Shown here: piece by piece, positions 37,712 through 49,387 of the stretch
Layout: every line of letters starts with the position of its first letter
Position numbering within the stretch: the stretch's first letter is position 1
Source: Mycobacterium sp.
GTDB lineage: Bacteria; Actinomycetota; Actinomycetes; Mycobacteriales; Mycobacteriaceae
Assembly: GCF_008709575.1 (NCBI RefSeq)
Contig: NZ_VYIK01000001.1
Coordinates: forward strand, 36,739 to 100,738
Direction of reading: 5' to 3'
Length of the DNA: 64,000 nt
The notes under the pieces: generated by a model
The model's database searches: none
The model's input: the letters and a program-made list of their open reading frames with translations, nothing else
What the model was told of the DNA's origin: nothing
Translations under genes and position numbers: made by a program

Positions 37712-38773
37712 TCAAGGACAGTCGATCGGTCGGCGCGCGGTGTCGCGACGAATGGTCCGGTCGGCCCAGAGGACGACCAGCGCGTGCGGCGCCGTCAGCG
37801 CGAGCAGCAGACGCAACGCCTGGGCCACGACCGCGAACGGATCCGGCGCCGCCACCGTGAACCAGGCAAGTCCGGCCAAGGCGATCCACGCCGCCAGCGA
37901 TGGCAGCGCGGCCAGTCGGACCAGCCGCACGACTGCAGAACGGTGTCGGCCGGCGGCCAGCATCGCCGCGCAGCCCGGCTCGATGGTAAGCAGCCGCGCG
38001 CAGTGCCGCAGCGAATGCCAGCCGCCGAACCAGACCGCGAAGGCGAGCAGCGGCGGTGCGAGCATCCCGACGGCCCCGAGGATCACCACGTCGAGGGCGA
38101 TCGCAGGGTGAGCGGCCCGCAGCGACGCGATCACCGCGACCAGCGCCGCCACCAGCCACCCCGCTACCAGACCGGCGTGCATCGGTGGCCAGCCGAGCGC
38201 TCGTGCCAGACCCGGTGAGACGGTCGTCGCCACCGCCCTGAGCTGATCCCCGCCGCGAGCCAGGGGCAGCGCCAGCGCCCCGGACCCGGCGACGACGATC
38301 GCCGCGGCCACCGGGTGCGGAGGCTGCCACCCGGTGAGCCGACGGGCAACCTCGAGTTCGCCGAGGCCGAAGTGCAGCGCCCCAAACGCCACCACCACGA
38401 TCAACGCGGTCGGATCGGCCCACTGCAGCAGCGCCCACGCACCGGCTGCCACGCCGGCGTACAGGGCCGCCACCAACGGCATGGGCCTGCTGCCGGCCAG
38501 GCGCGCGAGAACAGCATGGTCGGCCGCGCCGTGCGGGACTCCGGCCACGAACCCCACGCCGGCGAGTGCCAGCACGATGGGCGCCGGGATCGCGGGCAGC
38601 CCCGCGGTGTGGCCGCCCGCCACCAGCGCTGTCCCCGCCACCACCCATCTCGACCACCTGGCGGCGGTCGCCAGCGGCGCACGCCCGGGGGCCGGGCTGC
38701 GGTACGCCTGCCGGCAAGGGCCGGTGGCCGCGGGCGTCGCGCCGGCGACGCGTGTGCGGCTTCCGGGGGCCAT
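37712..38773 (-). CDS. blh: Brp/Blh family beta-carotene 15,15'-dioxygenase (retinal synthesis)
   Basis: GVPHGAADHAVL, FGALHFGLGE, WFGGWHSLRHCARLL, LTAPHALVVLWADR conserved His motifs; 42 bp downstream of rhodopsin. Confidence 0.9.
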   Translation of the reverse strand: MAPGSRTRVAGATPAATGPCRQAYRSPAPGRAPLATAARWSRWVVAGTALVAGGHTAGLPAIPAPIVLALAGVGFVAGVPHGAADHAVLARLAGSRPMPLVAALYAGVAAGAWALLQWADPTALIVVVAFGALHFGLGELEVARRLTGWQPPHPVAAAIVVAGSGALALPLARGGDQLRAVATTVSPGLARALGWPPMHAGLVAGWLVAALVAVIASLRAAHPAIALDVVILGAVGMLAPPLLAFAVWFGGWHSLRHCARLLTIEPGCAAMLAAGRHRSAVVRLVRLAALPSLAAWIALAGLAWFTVAAPDPFAVVAQALRLLLALTAPHALVVLWADRTIRRDTARRPIDCP

Positions 38774-38814
38774 GCCAACCTGCCCTGCCCGCAGGACGAC
38801 GGCGGCTGCTTGCG

Positions 38815-39705
38815 TTACGCCGTTGCCGCAATGGTGCTGTCTCGGCCGCCGTCGGCGAACAGTCTGGCCGTCTTGGCGCTGTCGGCAGGTGCCACCGCCG
38901 GCTCGTCGCCGTGAGCGCCCTCCTGGGCCGCGAAGCCGGGGTCGTCGGCCACGGACTTCAGCCGGGCGATCTTGTAGATCAGCAGGCCGTACAGGCACTT
39001 GGACAAGATGTCGGCAACCGAGTAGCCACCTTGCTTGACCACCCACGCGGCCGCTCCCGCATGGGACGCGTACAGCGGGATGATGTAGGCGATGGGGTAG
39101 ACGCCCCAGGTGGCTAGCAACAAAAACCGGATGCCGCTGACGGTGTTGCGCACGGCCTCAGGCTGACGGTCCAGGGAGCGGGTCAGCTCGACGAACAACA
39201 CGTATAGGATGTAGATGAATGGAATCGTGGACAGTAGCCCGAACACGTTGCGCACGACGTTGTCGCCGCTGATTTCCCCGGGATAGCCCAGCCCGATCAT
39301 CAGCGCCGACGCCGGAATGAGCCGATAGAGCAGCGAATTCTGCAGCTTACGCGCCAGCGCCAGCACGACGACGAGCTCGGTCAGCAGCAACGGCACCGTG
39401 AGGAACCAGTCGACATAGCGGTAGGCCTCGTTGAACGACTGCCCGGCCGCTTGGGTGTAGGTGCCGCGTCCGCCCGGAGCGGTCGTGACGAACGCCTGCC
39501 TGAACGAGTCGAAGATGCGGAAGTAGTGGTAGGCGGCGATGCCGCAGACGATCGCGGAGATCACCACGGCCTGCCGGTAGCGGGCCAGCACCCGTGTCTG
39601 GGTGGCCAGCAAGAAAATCGCGGTGAACAGCTGCGCCGCGATCGAGAAGGACAGGACGTTGTAGACGGTGTCGAATTGGGAGCGGGTCAGTTCTTCAGGG
39701 ATCAT
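38815..39705 (-). CDS. Microbial rhodopsin, proteorhodopsin/xanthorhodopsin-type proton pump
   Basis: RYVDWFLTVPLLLTE (Asp99-Thr103-Glu110), AYHYFRIFD (His60), DILSKCLYGLLIY (Asp232, Schiff-base Lys236), Gly156; seven TM segments. Confidence 0.96.
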   Translation of the reverse strand: MIPEELTRSQFDTVYNVLSFSIAAQLFTAIFLLATQTRVLARYRQAVVISAIVCGIAAYHYFRIFDSFRQAFVTTAPGGRGTYTQAAGQSFNEAYRYVDWFLTVPLLLTELVVVLALARKLQNSLLYRLIPASALMIGLGYPGEISGDNVVRNVFGLLSTIPFIYILYVLFVELTRSLDRQPEAVRNTVSGIRFLLLATWGVYPIAYIIPLYASHAGAAAWVVKQGGYSVADILSKCLYGLLIYKIARLKSVADDPGFAAQEGAHGDEPAVAPADSAKTARLFADGGRDSTIAATA

Positions 39706-39750
39706 CGTCGAACCTTTGAACGTGGAGGGAAGAGAGACAGAACGAAGCGT

Positions 39751-39779
39751 ACACTAATGAACAATTTATTCACTAGTGT
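39751..39779. promoter_or_regulatory. Candidate TetR operator: 29-bp near-perfect palindrome
   Basis: acactaatgaacaatttattcactagtgt, 12 of 14 position pairs complementary around 39765; in the divergent intergenic region. Confidence 0.75.
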
Positions 39780-39868
39780 TCAGCTAGTATATTTTCGGTC
39801 GCCCCGATCACCGGGTAGTTTTGACCAACGACTCATTCAGACCGCGTGCGGCGGGAAAGGACACTCGG

Positions 39869-40450
39869 ATGCCACCTGCTCATGGCCGCCAAGCAGGCGT
39901 GCCAGGCGAGGACGCCCGGATCATCCGAACCCGAGCCGATGTCGCCCGCACGGCCTTCAACGTGCTGACGGAGGAAGGTTCCGAGGCGCTCACCCATGCT
40001 CGCGTCGCCGAGCGGTCCGGCTACTCGAAGACCACCCTCTACAAGCACTGGCCATTGAAGTCCGACCTGGCGGCGACGGCCCTGGAGCTGCTTCGGGGCT
40101 CGAAGCGCTGCGAACGCACCGGCGATATCCGCCTCGATCTGATCGGACAACTCAAGGCCTTCCGCCAGCAGGTGCTCGAGCTGCGGCTGGACCGGGTGCT
40201 CGCCGCGATGGCCCAATGGGCGACGGTCGACACGATGAGCCGGATCCGAAACGAGGTCAACGCCGAGGGTCAACGACCGATCCGCACCATCCTCGCCGAC
40301 GCCCTCGAAGGCCCAGAGCTGGACGCGGCGGTGTCCATGCTTTCCGGTGTGGTCGCCTGCCCGTCGCTGATGTTCGGCACGCTGCCTGACGACGACGTCA
40401 TCGAGGCGGCCGTCGACATGGTCCTGCGCAGCGCCCGCGGGCATTCTTAG
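39869..40450 (+). CDS. TetR/AcrR family transcriptional regulator
   Basis: RTRADVARTAFNVLTEEGSEALTHARVAERSGYSKTTLYKHWPLKSDL HTH; ATG 39869 preceded by AAAGGA. Confidence 0.92.
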   Translation: MPPAHGRQAGVPGEDARIIRTRADVARTAFNVLTEEGSEALTHARVAERSGYSKTTLYKHWPLKSDLAATALELLRGSKRCERTGDIRLDLIGQLKAFRQQVLELRLDRVLAAMAQWATVDTMSRIRNEVNAEGQRPIRTILADALEGPELDAAVSMLSGVVACPSLMFGTLPDDDVIEAAVDMVLRSARGHS

Positions 40451-40540
40451 GTGATGCACCGAGGACGTCTCGCGCGCCCTTTTCGTGATGCTTACCGCAG
40501 GCGCCGAAGCGGCATCTGATCAGGTGCAACCAGAGCGTAT

Positions 40541-43342
<2,802 letters not shown>

Positions 43343-43534
43343 CTGTGATTACGCTCACTTTCCCTCGTCGACACCGAGCCTCGTGCGGTCCCCGGCTGCC
43401 ACGCAGGTCCCGCGCCCGGCCCTTAGCTGCACCGAGTCGGTCGGGCCGGTAGACACCTGCCAATGTGACACCCGGTCCGGGTCCGCGCAAACCGACCCTC
43501 CGTCAGCACCGTTCCGAAGCTCTCCCGATCGACG

Positions 43535-44158
43535 CTAAACGCACGGCCAGACCGACAACGCTTCGGCGCCGTCGGGCGGTTCCCCGATGTTTTCTATCAG
43601 GCGCAATAACCGGCGCCGACCGCTGATCCGCAGCGCCGGCCGGGCATTGCGGCTCCCGATCAGAGTGGGAGCGATCCCGACCCGCATCAGCGCCGCGGCC
43701 AGTGACGAATGGGTATCGGGCGCATGGGGGTCCAGACCGAGCAGGTACCGGTCGGCTTCCGGACTGCCGGCCGCCAGTGTCCAGGCCCGCAGCTCCCGCG
43801 GCCCCGGCAGCCACAGCCTGGGCACCGTCTTGACCGCGCCGCGGGTCCATTCGGCGGCGATACGGCGCAGCCGGGCATCCACCGCCGTGCGTACCAAAGG
43901 AGTGTTCTCCTCGGTGCGGGTGATCTCGGCCACCAGGCCGGCCTCGTCGATCATCTCGGCCAGGGCTTCGGCCCGCCAGAAGTCATCCACCACCACTGAC
44001 AGGCGTGCTCCCCCATCGAGGAGCACCACGTGACCGGTGGCCGCCAGCACGCCGGTCAGGTCGGTGACGGCAGGCGGCACCGACTCGGCCGAGAAGAACG
44101 ACAGCTGCCTCACGCCACCGACAGTAAGCCCCGCCCGGCGACGACGAGCGCCGAACAC
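43535..44158 (-). CDS. Conserved mycobacterial hypothetical (Rv3647c-like; WhiA/LAGLIDADG-like features possible)
   Basis: intact ORF between topA and cspA. Confidence 0.65.
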   Translation of the reverse strand: MFGARRRRAGLTVGGVRQLSFFSAESVPPAVTDLTGVLAATGHVVLLDGGARLSVVVDDFWRAEALAEMIDEAGLVAEITRTEENTPLVRTAVDARLRRIAAEWTRGAVKTVPRLWLPGPRELRAWTLAAGSPEADRYLLGLDPHAPDTHSSLAAALMRVGIAPTLIGSRNARPALRISGRRRLLRLIENIGEPPDGAEALSVWPCV

Positions 44159-44225
44159 GGCGCGAGGAGGAGCCGGGCCCTCAAATCCGGCGCCGCGGCG
44201 CGGCGCGCGAGGGGCCGTCGGCGCC

Positions 44226-44273
44226 GACTACCCCCGGGCGCAGCCCGATGACCCGAACGCCCGGGGGGTAGTC
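44226..44273 (-). terminator. Strong hairpin downstream of cspA
   Basis: gactacccccgggcg (44226-44240) / cgcccggggggtagtc (44258-44273). Confidence 0.75.
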
Positions 44274-44282
44274 GACAGTGGT

Positions 44283-44486
44283 TCAGATGGAGCGAACGCC
44301 GGTGGCCTGCGGTCCCTTGGGGCTCTGGCCGACCTCGAACTCGACTCGCTGGTTTTCCTCAAGGGTGCGGAAGCCCGTTCCCTGGATCTCCGTGTAGTGG
44401 ACAAACACATCTGCGGAACCGTCCTCGGGGGCGATAAAACCGAACCCCTTCTCCGCGTTGAACCACTTCACAGTTCCCTGTGGCAT
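44283..44486 (-). CDS. cspA: Cold-shock protein A
   Basis: [34 protein letters not shown]. Confidence 0.97.
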   Translation of the reverse strand: MPQGTVKWFNAEKGFGFIAPEDGSADVFVHYTEIQGTGFRTLEENQRVEFEVGQSPKGPQATGVRSI

Positions 44487-44758
44487 TTCTTTCCTTACTC
44501 TTCTTGGGTGCGGGGCACCGTGCTTCGGTGACCCGGGCCCGCTGTGACCGCCATACCCGTGGAGGAGCCGGAACTTGACCCGGCCCATGACCCTCGCAGG
44601 AACCGCGGCCGCAACGAGAGATCCTGCGAAAGTTTGACACGAACACAGAAGCTGCGGCCGCACATCAGTCAATCATGTTCATCGCGTCGGCGACAGCTCG
44701 GCCGGGCCATCCGGCAAGCGAAACGCACGAGGCGCCGCAGTTTTGATAGAGGGGTGAA

Positions 44759-47086
44759 ATGCCCGACTTCGGCCGCGAATTGCTCGGCGCCGTGGCCGCC
44801 GGTTGTGCACCCGGCGAGCAGCCGCTGCGCCATGTGGCCGAACTGCCGGCCCGGCCCGGGCGATCACGACCCTGGCCGAGCTGGGCCGAGCCCGATGTGG
44901 TGCGCGCGTTCAGCGAGCGTGGCATCAGCGCGCCGTGGTCACACCAGGTCGACGCCGCGCAACTGGCCCATAGCGGGTGTCATGTGGTGATCGCCACCGG
45001 CACCGCCTCGGGCAAGTCACTGGCCTACCAGCTTCCGATCCTCAATGCACTGGCGACCGATCCGCGGGTCCGGGTGCTCTACCTGTCGCCGACCAAGGCG
45101 CTCGCCCGTGATCAGTTGCGCGTCGCGCAGGCCTTGACCGCGGCGATCCCGCGGCTGCACGACGTCACGCCCGCCGCCTACGACGGCGACAGTCCCGCCG
45201 AGGTGCGCCGCCTCGCGCGGGAGCGTTCCCGGTGGGTGTTCTCCAACCCGGACATGGTGCATCTGGCGATGCTGCGCCACCATGAGCGCTGGACGGTTTT
45301 CCTGCGCGGCCTTCGCTACCTGGTGGTCGACGAATGTCATCACTACCGGGGAATTTTCGGGTCGCATGTGGCAATGGTGCTGCGTCGGCTGCTGCGGTTG
45401 TGCGCGCGCTATGGGGTCGGCGCGACGCCGACGGTGATCTTTTCCAGCGCGACCACAGCCGCGCCGGGAGCCACCGCAGCCGAGCTGATCGGCCGGCCGG
45501 TGCGGGAGGTCACCGAGGACGGTTCGCCGCAGGGCGCCCGCACGGTGGCGCTGTGGGAGCCGCCCCTGCTGGCCGGCCTGGCCGGGGAAAACGGCGCTCC
45601 GGTGCGGCGGTCGGCCGGCGCCGAGGCGGCGCGCGTCATGGCCGATTTGGTCGCCGAGGGGGCCCGCACGTTGACGTTTGTCCGGTCGCGCCGCGGCGCG
45701 GAGCTGACTGCGCTGGCAGCCCGCGCCCGACTCGACGCCGTTGCGCCGGAGCTTTCCGGGACGGTGGCGTCCTACCGGGCGGGCTATCTGCCCGAGGACC
45801 GCAGCGCGCTCGAACACGCGCTGGCCGACGGGCAGCTTCGCGGGCTGGCGACCACCAACGCGCTGGAGTTGGGTGTGGACATCGCCGGGCTGGACGCGGT
45901 GGTCCTGGCGGGCTTCCCGGGAACAGTCACCTCGTTTTGGCAGCAGGCCGGCCGGGCGGGGCGCCGCGGCCAGGGTGCGCTGATCGTGCTGGTCGCTCGC
46001 GATGATCCGTTGGACACCTACCTGGTCCATCACCCGGCGGCGCTGCTGGACAAGCCGATCGAGCAGGTTGTCATCGATCCGCTCAACCCGTATGTCCTTG
46101 GTCCCCACTTGCTTTGTGCAGCAACTGAACTACCTGTCGATGACACCGAGATCCGGGCACTGGGCGCCGAGCAGCTGGCCGGGGCTCTCGTCGACGACGG
46201 ATTGCTGCGGCGGCGATCCGGCAAGTATTACCCGGCACCGGGCCTGGACCCGCATCCGGCGGTGGACATCCGCGCGACCACCGGCGGCCAGGTGATGATC
46301 GTCGAGGCCGGCACCGGGCGGGTACTGGGCACCATCGGTATCGGCCAGGCTCCTGCCTCGGTGCATCCGGGGGCGGTCTACTTGCACCAAGGCGAGAGCT
46401 ACGTCGTCGATGCGCTCGACTTCGAGCAGGGCATCGCCGTTGTCCGAGCCGAGGATCCCGGCTATGCGACGTTCGCCCGGGAACTCACCGACATCGTCGT
46501 CACCGGCACCGGTGAACGGAGGGTGTTCGGATCGGTCACGCTGGGCCTGGTGCCGGTCACGGTCACCAGCCGCGTGGTCGGCTACCTGCGCCGCCGACCG
46601 TCCGGCGAGGTGATCGACTTCGTCGAGGTGGAAATGCCGACGCAAACATTGCCCACCACGGCAGTGATGTACACGATCGCGCCGCAGGCACTGCACCGCC
46701 ATGGGGTCGGCGCAACGCAGATCCCGGGTGCGCTGCACGCCGCTGAGCACGCCGCGATCGGGCTGCTGCCGCTGGTCGCCAGTTGCGATCGTGGCGACAT
46801 CGGCGGCCTGTCCACCGCGATCGGCCCCGAGCCGGACGGATTGCCCAGCGTTTTCGTCTACGACGGTTATCCGGGCGGCGTCGGATTCGCCGAACGCGGA
46901 TTCCGCCGGGCCGCCGCGTGGCTGGGCGCCACCGCCGCGGCTATCGAGGCGTGCGACTGCGTGCAGGGCTGTCCGTCGTGCGTGCAGTCGCCCAAATGCG
47001 GCAGCGGTAACAATCCGCTGGACAAGGCCGGCGCGGTGCGGGTGTTGCGCCTGGTTCTGGCCGAATTCGCCCACCCGGCGGGCTGA
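44759..47086 (+). CDS. DEAD/DEAH-box helicase with DUF1998 C-terminus (Rv3649-like)
   Basis: ATGTASGKSLAYQLPIL, DECHHYRG, QQAGRAGRRGQ, CDCVQGCPSCVQSPKCG Cys cluster. Confidence 0.92.
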   Translation: MPDFGRELLGAVAAGCAPGEQPLRHVAELPARPGRSRPWPSWAEPDVVRAFSERGISAPWSHQVDAAQLAHSGCHVVIATGTASGKSLAYQLPILNALATDPRVRVLYLSPTKALARDQLRVAQALTAAIPRLHDVTPAAYDGDSPAEVRRLARERSRWVFSNPDMVHLAMLRHHERWTVFLRGLRYLVVDECHHYRGIFGSHVAMVLRRLLRLCARYGVGATPTVIFSSATTAAPGATAAELIGRPVREVTEDGSPQGARTVALWEPPLLAGLAGENGAPVRRSAGAEAARVMADLVAEGARTLTFVRSRRGAELTALAARARLDAVAPELSGTVASYRAGYLPEDRSALEHALADGQLRGLATTNALELGVDIAGLDAVVLAGFPGTVTSFWQQAGRAGRRGQGALIVLVARDDPLDTYLVHHPAALLDKPIEQVVIDPLNPYVLGPHLLCAATELPVDDTEIRALGAEQLAGALVDDGLLRRRSGKYYPAPGLDPHPAVDIRATTGGQVMIVEAGTGRVLGTIGIGQAPASVHPGAVYLHQGESYVVDALDFEQGIAVVRAEDPGYATFARELTDIVVTGTGERRVFGSVTLGLVPVTVTSRVVGYLRRRPSGEVIDFVEVEMPTQTLPTTAVMYTIAPQALHRHGVGATQIPGALHAAEHAAIGLLPLVASCDRGDIGGLSTAIGPEPDGLPSVFVYDGYPGGVGFAERGFRRAAAWLGATAAAIEACDCVQGCPSCVQSPKCGSGNNPLDKAGAVRVLRLVLAEFAHPAG

Positions 47087-47392
47087 GGCACACAGGGATG
47101 ACGACCGACCCCTCGACGGTCGACTTCCGAGGCTGTGCGGCTACTACCGAAGCGCTTACCTGCTGACGACAACGGCGTCGCGGACACATGACGGCGGTGA
47201 CGAACGGTCGGACAACGCGAACCGTTTTCAGGCCCTGCAGGTGCAGCAGCAAAATACCCGGCCGCGGGGTCGGTGTGCAACTCTGCAGTCGCCGCCTCGG
47301 CCGCACCGACAATCGGCAAACGTCCCATGGTGTCGTATTGCCCAGCACAGCAACAGAAAACCTGGCCTCTATCCGGCCGGTAAAGTTGCGTC

Positions 47393-48427
47393 ATGCCGCA
47401 CGACTGGCTGCTGGTGGAAACGCTGGGCAACGAACCGGCCGTGGTCGCGCTGGGGCGCCAGCAGCGCAATCTCGTTCCGATCACCACGTTGCTGCGCCGC
47501 AATCCTCATCTGGCCGCCATCCAGACGGCGATCGCCGAATCGATGCGAACCGCCCAGAGCCTGGTGAGTATCACGCCCAAAAATGATCGGGTGATCCGGA
47601 CCGAACCGGTGGCGATGCCCGACGGCTGGATTCACGGCGTGCATGTCTGGAGCGGGCCGGCGCAGGCCGAGCCGCCGGAGCGGCCGATCCCGGGTCCGCT
47701 CAAGTGGGACCTGACCCTGGGCGTGGTTACCGATACACCCGAGTCGCTGGCTAACAGCGGTAAGAATCCCGAGGTGGAGAAGACCGACGGTCGCTCTGTC
47801 GCGGAGAATTGGCCGTCGCGGGATCTGCAGCCCGACGAGATCAGGCTGCTGGCGTTGGCCCTGCGAGCCCAACCGGGTCAGACACTGTGCTCCGGCTGCG
47901 ACGGCACCGATTGGCAGGGCAACCCGATCCGGGTGAGTTTCGTCGCGCGCACCGGGCTGGAACCCGGCCCGGACGGAGGCGACCACCTGATCGCCCGGGG
48001 CATGAACTGGCGGGCCGAACCGAGCCCGACACCAGAGTCGACCGATGTGCTGGCCCAGCGGATTCTGCACGGCCCGGCTCAGCCGGGAGTGCATCGGGCG
48101 CTGATCGATCTCAGCAACTGGAGGCTGCTCAAATGGCTCGACGAGCCCTGCCCCTTCTGCGATTGGCGGCGTAGCGGCCTCGACGCGCAGCCGACCCACC
48201 CCGGCGACGAAGCGCGGCTGGCGGCCATGACCGCGGAGTTCGCCGACGGTGTCACCTCCGGGGTGTTGCGGCTGCCCGGCCACGACAACACCTGGGTTGC
48301 GGTGCATGTCACCGTGAACCGGGTGGAGCTGGACGAAAAAGCGTTCGCCGGCCTGGTCTCGCTGCGGTTGCCCACCGAGGCCGAGCTCGCCGCCGCCGGC
48401 CTGCCCGCGGTCGAAAACCAGACCTGA
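47393..48427 (+). CDS. Conserved hypothetical (Rv3651-like)
   Basis: MPHDWLLVETLGNEPAVVALG; intact 344 aa ORF. Confidence 0.65.
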   Translation: MPHDWLLVETLGNEPAVVALGRQQRNLVPITTLLRRNPHLAAIQTAIAESMRTAQSLVSITPKNDRVIRTEPVAMPDGWIHGVHVWSGPAQAEPPERPIPGPLKWDLTLGVVTDTPESLANSGKNPEVEKTDGRSVAENWPSRDLQPDEIRLLALALRAQPGQTLCSGCDGTDWQGNPIRVSFVARTGLEPGPDGGDHLIARGMNWRAEPSPTPESTDVLAQRILHGPAQPGVHRALIDLSNWRLLKWLDEPCPFCDWRRSGLDAQPTHPGDEARLAAMTAEFADGVTSGVLRLPGHDNTWVAVHVTVNRVELDEKAFAGLVSLRLPTEAELAAAGLPAVENQT

Positions 48428-48472
48428 TCTATTGCATTGCCAAGCTATTTCGGCTTAACAGCAAGAGCGCCG

Positions 48473-48799
48473 CTATCGGACGGGACCGGCCCGGGCGCCG
48501 GCGCGTGCCCTACCCCATCGACTGATCGCCACGTCGACGGTGACGACGACATCCAGGCCGGCCACGGTACATCGGCTGTCGGCCCGCATCGCGCGGGCCA
48601 CCGCCGCTGCCTGGGCGCAGGCCGACTCGGGTCCTGCGGGCAGCCGCGCGGCGGCGGCCAGCGCGGCTAGGTCTGCCGCCGACTGGGCGCGGTGACGTGC
48701 CAGTACGGCCGCCCCCAGGACTGCACCACCGCCGGTGACGACCAGCAGCACCGCCACCATCGCGACGGCGACCACGGTGGCCGATCCTCGTTCACCGGG
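48473..48799 (-). CDS. TadE/Flp-cluster pseudopilin-like secreted protein (Rv3654c-like; start approximate)
   Basis: ERGSATVVAVAMVAVLLVVTGGGAVLGAAVLARHRAQSAADLAALAAA. Confidence 0.75.
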   Translation of the reverse strand, partial: PGERGSATVVAVAMVAVLLVVTGGGAVLGAAVLARHRAQSAADLAALAAAARLPAGPESACAQAAAVARAMRADSRCTVAGLDVVVTVDVAISRWGRARAGARAGPVR

Positions 48800-49139
48800 T
48801 CGGCTCCAGCGCCGCGACGCCGGTGGCCCCGATCGCCAGCGCGGGCAGCAGAGGTGATCGCACAGTGACGGTTGCGATGACGAATTCGCCGTCGCGGCGC
48901 AGCTGCAGCTGTGCCCCGGCCGGCGCAACTCCGCGGGCCGCGCCCACCGCCGAGCGTTCGTCGCCTCGCGCGGCCAGCCGGGCGGCCTCGCGGGCGGCGT
49001 CCACGCAGCGCACCTGCATCGACACCGCGGTGATCCCGGCCAGGCACAGCACCAGCACCGCCACCAGCGTGGCGATGCCCAAGGCCGCCTCGACGGTGCT
49101 CGTCCCCACACTTGAGCTGACAAAGTCGACAGAGGCCAT
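48792..49139 (-). CDS. TadE-family protein (Rv3655c-like)
   Basis: STVEAALGIATLVAVLVLCLAGITAVSMQVRCVDAAREAARLAARG. Confidence 0.8.
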   Translation of the reverse strand: MASVDFVSSSVGTSTVEAALGIATLVAVLVLCLAGITAVSMQVRCVDAAREAARLAARGDERSAVGAARGVAPAGAQLQLRRDGEFVIATVTVRSPLLPALAIGATGVAALEPTR

Positions 49140-49339
49140 CACACCTTGGTGCTGAGGGCGCGACCGATGATGCGGGTCAACGCCGCGACGACGGAATCGC
49201 CGGTGACGACCGAGTAGAGGATCGCGCCGAACGCCGCCGCGGCGATCGTTCCGATCGCGTACTCGACGGTCGACATGCCCGACTCGTCGACGGCCAGCAG
49301 CGCCAGCCGTGCCCTCAGTGCCGCTAGTTCCCGAAACAT
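49139..49339 (-). CDS. Flp/DUF4244 pilin-like protein
   Basis: DESGMSTVEYAIGTIAAAAFGAILYSVV. Confidence 0.88.
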   Translation of the reverse strand: MFRELAALRARLALLAVDESGMSTVEYAIGTIAAAAFGAILYSVVTGDSVVAALTRIIGRALSTKV

Positions 49340-49387
49340 GGTCAGCCACTCCTCCTTCGTGAATATCCGTGTTCACCGTGCGAAGCC

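Noticed and set aside
38815-39705. Sodium pump (NDQ), chloride pump or sensory rhodopsin
   Set aside because: Motif is D-T-E as in H+ pumps; no adjacent transducer or histidine kinase.
44487-44640. cspA leader as an RNA thermometer
   Set aside because: Long leader is plausible but I could not identify a convincing conserved structure by eye.
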